Made by a program: the position numbers and the translations under genes. Under the pieces are notes generated by a model. The model was not told the DNA's origin and did no database searches. It was given only the letters and a program-made list of their open reading frames with translations. This document shows, piece by piece, positions 44,527-46,766 of a stretch of 46,766 bases of DNA. The DNA lies in NCBI GenBank assembly GCA_030042035.1, contig JASIAN010000219.1, positions 1 to 46,766 on the forward strand, read 5' to 3'. Each line of letters begins with the position of its first letter. Within the stretch, counting starts at the first letter, position 1. The DNA is from Alphaproteobacteria bacterium. GTDB lineage: Bacteria; Pseudomonadota; Alphaproteobacteria; ATCC43930; CGMCC-115725.

Positions 44527-45309
44527 TTACTGCGCGGCCGCGGCGAGGGGCTGTGCGGCGGTCGCCGGGCAATTGGCGTGCAGGAACGTGCCGATGTGGC
44601 GCAGCGCCAGGCTGATCTGCTCCGGGTTCGCCTTCCACGGATAGAGGCTCACCTGCGCATTCGGCGCGAGATGGGCGGTCTCCATTGCGACGGCATAGGG
44701 GTGCGCCGCGACATCGTCCGGCAGGATCAGGATCGGCGTATCGCAATGCCGCACAAAGTCGCGCGTCACGGTGAACACGAAATCGGCGTTCTTGCGATAC
44801 ATGTTTTCGAGAAAGGCGCTCGCCTCTGCCATCGTGATGTCGGGCCGGCCTTCTGTGAGCTGCGGCGCCCAGCCCTTGATGTTGTTCTGGTAGAACAGGT
44901 CGGGCATCGTCGGGCGGAAACCCGAGGGCTGCGTCAACACGGCGGCGACGACGCGGTCGGGCGCCCGCTTCAGCAGGTTCCAGATGAACGGTCCGCCGAT
45001 GCAGAAGCCCAAGACCATAAACTGCCGGATGCCGAGATGGTCCATCAGCCCCAAATGGTCGTCTGTATAGGCGTCCCACGGCCGCTCGATTTCCACGGGG
45101 CCGGTGCTGCCGCCGCCGTTGGCGTTACGCAGATCGGCAGCGATGACGCGGTAATCGCCCGCGAACTCGTCGAACGGGTTGAACGGGTGGATCGTCTTGA
45201 GGCCCGCGATCGTCGAGTTGAGCCCGCCGCCGGGAATGACCATTAGCGGAAACCCGGCCCCCGCCTCTTCATAATGAATGCGGACATTGCCTCTGTCATA
45301 GAACGGCAT
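44527..45309 (-). CDS. Alpha/beta hydrolase with a Cys nucleophile elbow
   Basis: 260 residues from the ATG at 45307-45309 behind GGAGAGTGGGA. Alpha/beta-hydrolase features: VRIHYEEAGAGFPLMVIPGG (oxyanion loop), AADLRNANGGGSTGPV, and the nucleophile elbow VLGFCIGGPF with Cys103 where most members have Ser, as in dienelactone hydrolase. A likely acid/His region is ILILPDDVAAHPYAV. It is clearly a paralogue of the hydrolase at 45488-46249, sharing MPFY.RG.VRI.YEE, GGGLNS and the LGLMDHLGIR segment. Substrate unknown; esters, lactones or C-C bonds are possible. Confidence 0.85.
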   Translation of the reverse strand: MPFYDRGNVRIHYEEAGAGFPLMVIPGGGLNSTIAGLKTIHPFNPFDEFAGDYRVIAADLRNANGGGSTGPVEIERPWDAYTDDHLGLMDHLGIRQFMVLGFCIGGPFIWNLLKRAPDRVVAAVLTQPSGFRPTMPDLFYQNNIKGWAPQLTEGRPDITMAEASAFLENMYRKNADFVFTVTRDFVRHCDTPILILPDDVAAHPYAVAMETAHLAPNAQVSLYPWKANPEQISLALRHIGTFLHANCPATAAQPLAAAAQ

Positions 45310-45340
45310 TCCCACTCTCCTTCCGATCTGGTGCGGTTGA

Positions 45341-45487
45341 TTAAGTGAATCTGGCGCGGACCTCATCGATGATCGCCGCAAGCTTGGCGCGATCGTCGGG
45401 CGCCCAGTCGGCGGACAAGCTCGGCGCATCTTCGGCCTGGAGCGGGAGCCGCTGGCCAATCGCGTCTCGCTCGTCCGCCTGCGGCAT
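45341..45487 (-). CDS. Small ORF between two alpha/beta hydrolases (48 aa)
   Basis: The ATG (45485-45487) directly follows the TAA of the upstream hydrolase, and the 48-codon frame ends 31 bases before the downstream hydrolase start. It reads MPQADERDAIGQRLPLQA, then SLSADWAPDDRAKLAAII and DEVRARFT. It is acidic at the start with an amphipathic helix at the end. It has no recognised family; the position suggests an operon member or accessory subunit. Confidence 0.5.
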   Translation of the reverse strand: MPQADERDAIGQRLPLQAEDAPSLSADWAPDDRAKLAAIIDEVRARFT

Positions 45488-46249
45488 TTACTGCGCCGCG
45501 GCGCGCAGCGGGATGTGCGATTTGAGGAAATTGCGCACCTTGTTGATGATGCGCTGCTTCAGTTCCGGCGGCTCACGCCATGGAAAGACCGTGATCTCGG
45601 CGTTGGGCGCGAGCGAGGCGACATCGATCGAGGTCTGCAGCGGATGCGCCGGCACGTCGTCGGGCAGCACCAGCATCGGCGTCGGGCAGTTCTTGATGAA
45701 GTCGCGCGATACGCTGTAGAGAAAATCCGGCTGCATGCGATAGAGGTTGTGCAGGTATTTCTCGATCGTGTCCATCGTCACGTTGGGGCGCCGCTTCAGG
45801 AAATCGGGAACCCAGTTCTCGTGGCCGTGGCGGTACATGACATTGGGGTCTTCCGGTCGATGGCCGACGGTCTGGCAAAACACCGCGGCGACAACGCGGC
45901 TGGGCGCGCGCTGCAACAGCTTGCCGGCAAAGCAGCCGCCGATGCAGTAGCCCATGTAAAAGAATTCGCGGATACCGAGATGGTCCATCAGCCCCAACTG
46001 ATCGTCAGCAAATGCATCCCACGGGTTGTCGACCTGTACCGGCCCCGTCGACTCGCCGCCATTGGCGTTGCGCTGATCCATCGTGATGCAGTGGAAGTCG
46101 TTTTTGAATTCTTCCATCGCGTTGATGACCGCGGTCGGCCAGTTGCTGACGCGCGAATTGAGGCCGCCGCCCGGCGTCACCAACAGCGGAAAACCGCTCC
46201 CGACCTCCTCGTAACGGATGCGGACATCGCCTCTCTGATAAAACGGCAT
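45488..46249 (-). CDS. Alpha/beta hydrolase with a Cys nucleophile elbow (paralogue)
   Basis: 253 residues from the ATG at 46247-46249, with AAGGAG seven bases before; a TTG one codon earlier is also open. VRIRYEEVGSGFPLLVTPGG, MDQRNANGGESTGPVQV, elbow YMGYCIGGCFAGK (Cys102), and MLVLPDDVPAHPLQT match the downstream paralogue and mark a tandem duplication. Both keep the cysteine elbow, so it is unlikely to be an error. It is first in a likely operon hydrolase - small ORF - hydrolase. Confidence 0.85.
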   Translation of the reverse strand: MPFYQRGDVRIRYEEVGSGFPLLVTPGGGLNSRVSNWPTAVINAMEEFKNDFHCITMDQRNANGGESTGPVQVDNPWDAFADDQLGLMDHLGIREFFYMGYCIGGCFAGKLLQRAPSRVVAAVFCQTVGHRPEDPNVMYRHGHENWVPDFLKRRPNVTMDTIEKYLHNLYRMQPDFLYSVSRDFIKNCPTPMLVLPDDVPAHPLQTSIDVASLAPNAEITVFPWREPPELKQRIINKVRNFLKSHIPLRAAAQ

Positions 46250-46268
46250 CAATCATCTCCTTGTGTCG

Positions 46269-46340
46269 GATGGGTTGAGCGACGCGAAACCCATCCTCAA
46301 ATCAGATGACATCGATGGGTTTCGCCACGCTCAACCCATC
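46269..46340. repeat. REP-like pair of inverted palindromic units
   Basis: GATGGGTTGAGCGACGCGAA.. (27 bases, 46269-46295) and GATGGGTTTCGCCACGCTCA.. (46314-46340) are reverse complements at 25 of 27 positions, separated by 18 bases. Each unit is itself nearly palindromic. The arrangement resembles REP/BIME elements scattered in alphaproteobacterial intergenic DNA; an RNA copy would form one long hairpin between the Ddn-like and hydrolase genes. Confidence 0.7.
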
Positions 46341-46355
46341 CCACGCTTTCCGTCG

Positions 46356-46766
46356 TCAGCCGACGGGGTCGAGCACGACGACCGGAATTTCGCGCGTCGT
46401 CTTCTTCTGGTAGTCGGCATAGGGCGGCCAGAATTGCAGCGCCGTTTGCCACAGGCGGGCGCGCTCGGCACCGCTCGCAGTGCGCGCCCGCGCCATCATC
46501 TTCCGCGTGCCGACCTGCACTTCCACGTCGGGGTTGGCGACGAGGTTTTTGTACCATTGCGGGTGCTGCGGCGCGCCGCCCTTAGATGCAACGATGATGT
46601 AGCTGCCGTCGCCGGTCTCGCCGTAATACAGCGGGAAAATGAATTTTTCGCCCGATTTGCGGCCGGTTGTCGTCAGCAGCAATGACGGGACGATGCGCTC
46701 GCCATAACCCGGCGGGTTGGCCTTGTACATATGCCCGTCGGTGCCGCCGCTCGACAAATAGCGGTT
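46356..46766 (-). CDS. Ddn-like nitroreductase/deazaflavin-type oxidoreductase, N-terminus beyond right edge
   Basis: The frame is open to the window edge, so the first residues are missing; about 136 are visible. SLLLTTTGRKSGEKFIFPLY, YIIVASKGGAPQHPQWYKNL, ANPDVEVQVGTRKMMARA and the C-terminal PPYADYQKKTTREIPVVVLD are the hallmarks of the Ddn/DUF385 split-barrel family. Actinobacterial members reduce quinones or nitroimidazoles with cofactor F420; proteobacterial members may use F420 or another flavin. It is on the same strand as, and upstream of, the hydrolase operon. Confidence 0.85.
   Translation of the reverse strand, partial: NRYLSSGGTDGHMYKANPPGYGERIVPSLLLTTTGRKSGEKFIFPLYYGETGDGSYIIVASKGGAPQHPQWYKNLVANPDVEVQVGTRKMMARARTASGAERARLWQTALQFWPPYADYQKKTTREIPVVVLDPVG

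Overview
The window is GC-rich, gene-dense chromosomal DNA of an alphaproteobacterium. The evidence is the tig-clpP-clpX-lon-hupB-tRNA-Val block, a GcrA-family cell-cycle regulator, a class II DAHP synthase and a DUF992 secreted protein. Together these suggest Hyphomicrobiales (Rhizobiales) or a close relative, but nothing here fixes the genus. I saw no transposase, intact insertion sequence, prophage or CRISPR array. Two decayed gene fragments and several inverted repeats lie between genes.

Layout. 1-2817 (minus): an operon of a substrate-binding-protein-fold protein without a signal peptide and two tandem HpaB-type flavin monooxygenases, the second cut by the left edge. 2951-4342: an M20 peptidase. 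4389-11503 (minus): protein quality control (tRNA-Leu, trigger factor, ClpP, ClpX, Lon), then HU and tRNA-Val. 11638-16030: amidohydrolase, cyclic-nucleotide-binding protein, small membrane protein, ketopantoate reductase-like protein and argG. 16042-20011 (minus): a molybdenum hydroxylase operon (tri-haem cytochrome c, 2Fe-2S subunit, Tat-exported molybdopterin subunit). 20320-23285: tRNA-Arg, pgk, methyltransferase, gcrA-like gene. 23352-27225: a tungstate/molybdate ABC transporter divergent from an HTH plus periplasmic-binding-domain regulator. 27259-34253: secreted hypothetical protein, alpha-methylacyl-CoA racemase, MHS transporter, a NicX-like ring-cleaving dioxygenase with an acyl-CoA dehydrogenase-like protein, and an Old Yellow Enzyme. 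34277-38371: universal stress protein, M20D amidohydrolase, TPR protein and two class III cyclase-like genes. 38349-42693: two 2-hydroxyacid dehydrogenases, DUF992 protein and an MFS transporter. 42713-44405: class II DAHP synthase behind an apparent Phe/Tyr attenuator. 44527-46766 (minus): two alpha/beta hydrolases with cysteine nucleophile elbows, a 48-residue ORF between them, and a partial Ddn-like reductase.

How the genes fit together. The housekeeping blocks alternate with catabolic genes. A NicAB/IorAB-like molybdenum hydroxylase, a molybdate/tungstate importer, a NicX-like extradiol dioxygenase, HpaB-like monooxygenases, an Old Yellow Enzyme, a CoA racemase and organic-acid transporters make degradation of N-heterocyclic or aromatic compounds a reasonable hypothesis. 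The genes are in separate operons and no substrate can be assigned from sequence alone.

The most informative regulatory signal is upstream of the DAHP synthase. A promoter is placed so that transcription would begin at or next to the ATG of a 20-codon leader ORF with a Phe-Tyr-Tyr-Arg-Arg-Tyr run. Mutually exclusive hairpins and a Rho-independent terminator follow. A second mini-ORF with a strong ribosome binding site then overlaps the enzyme's start codon.
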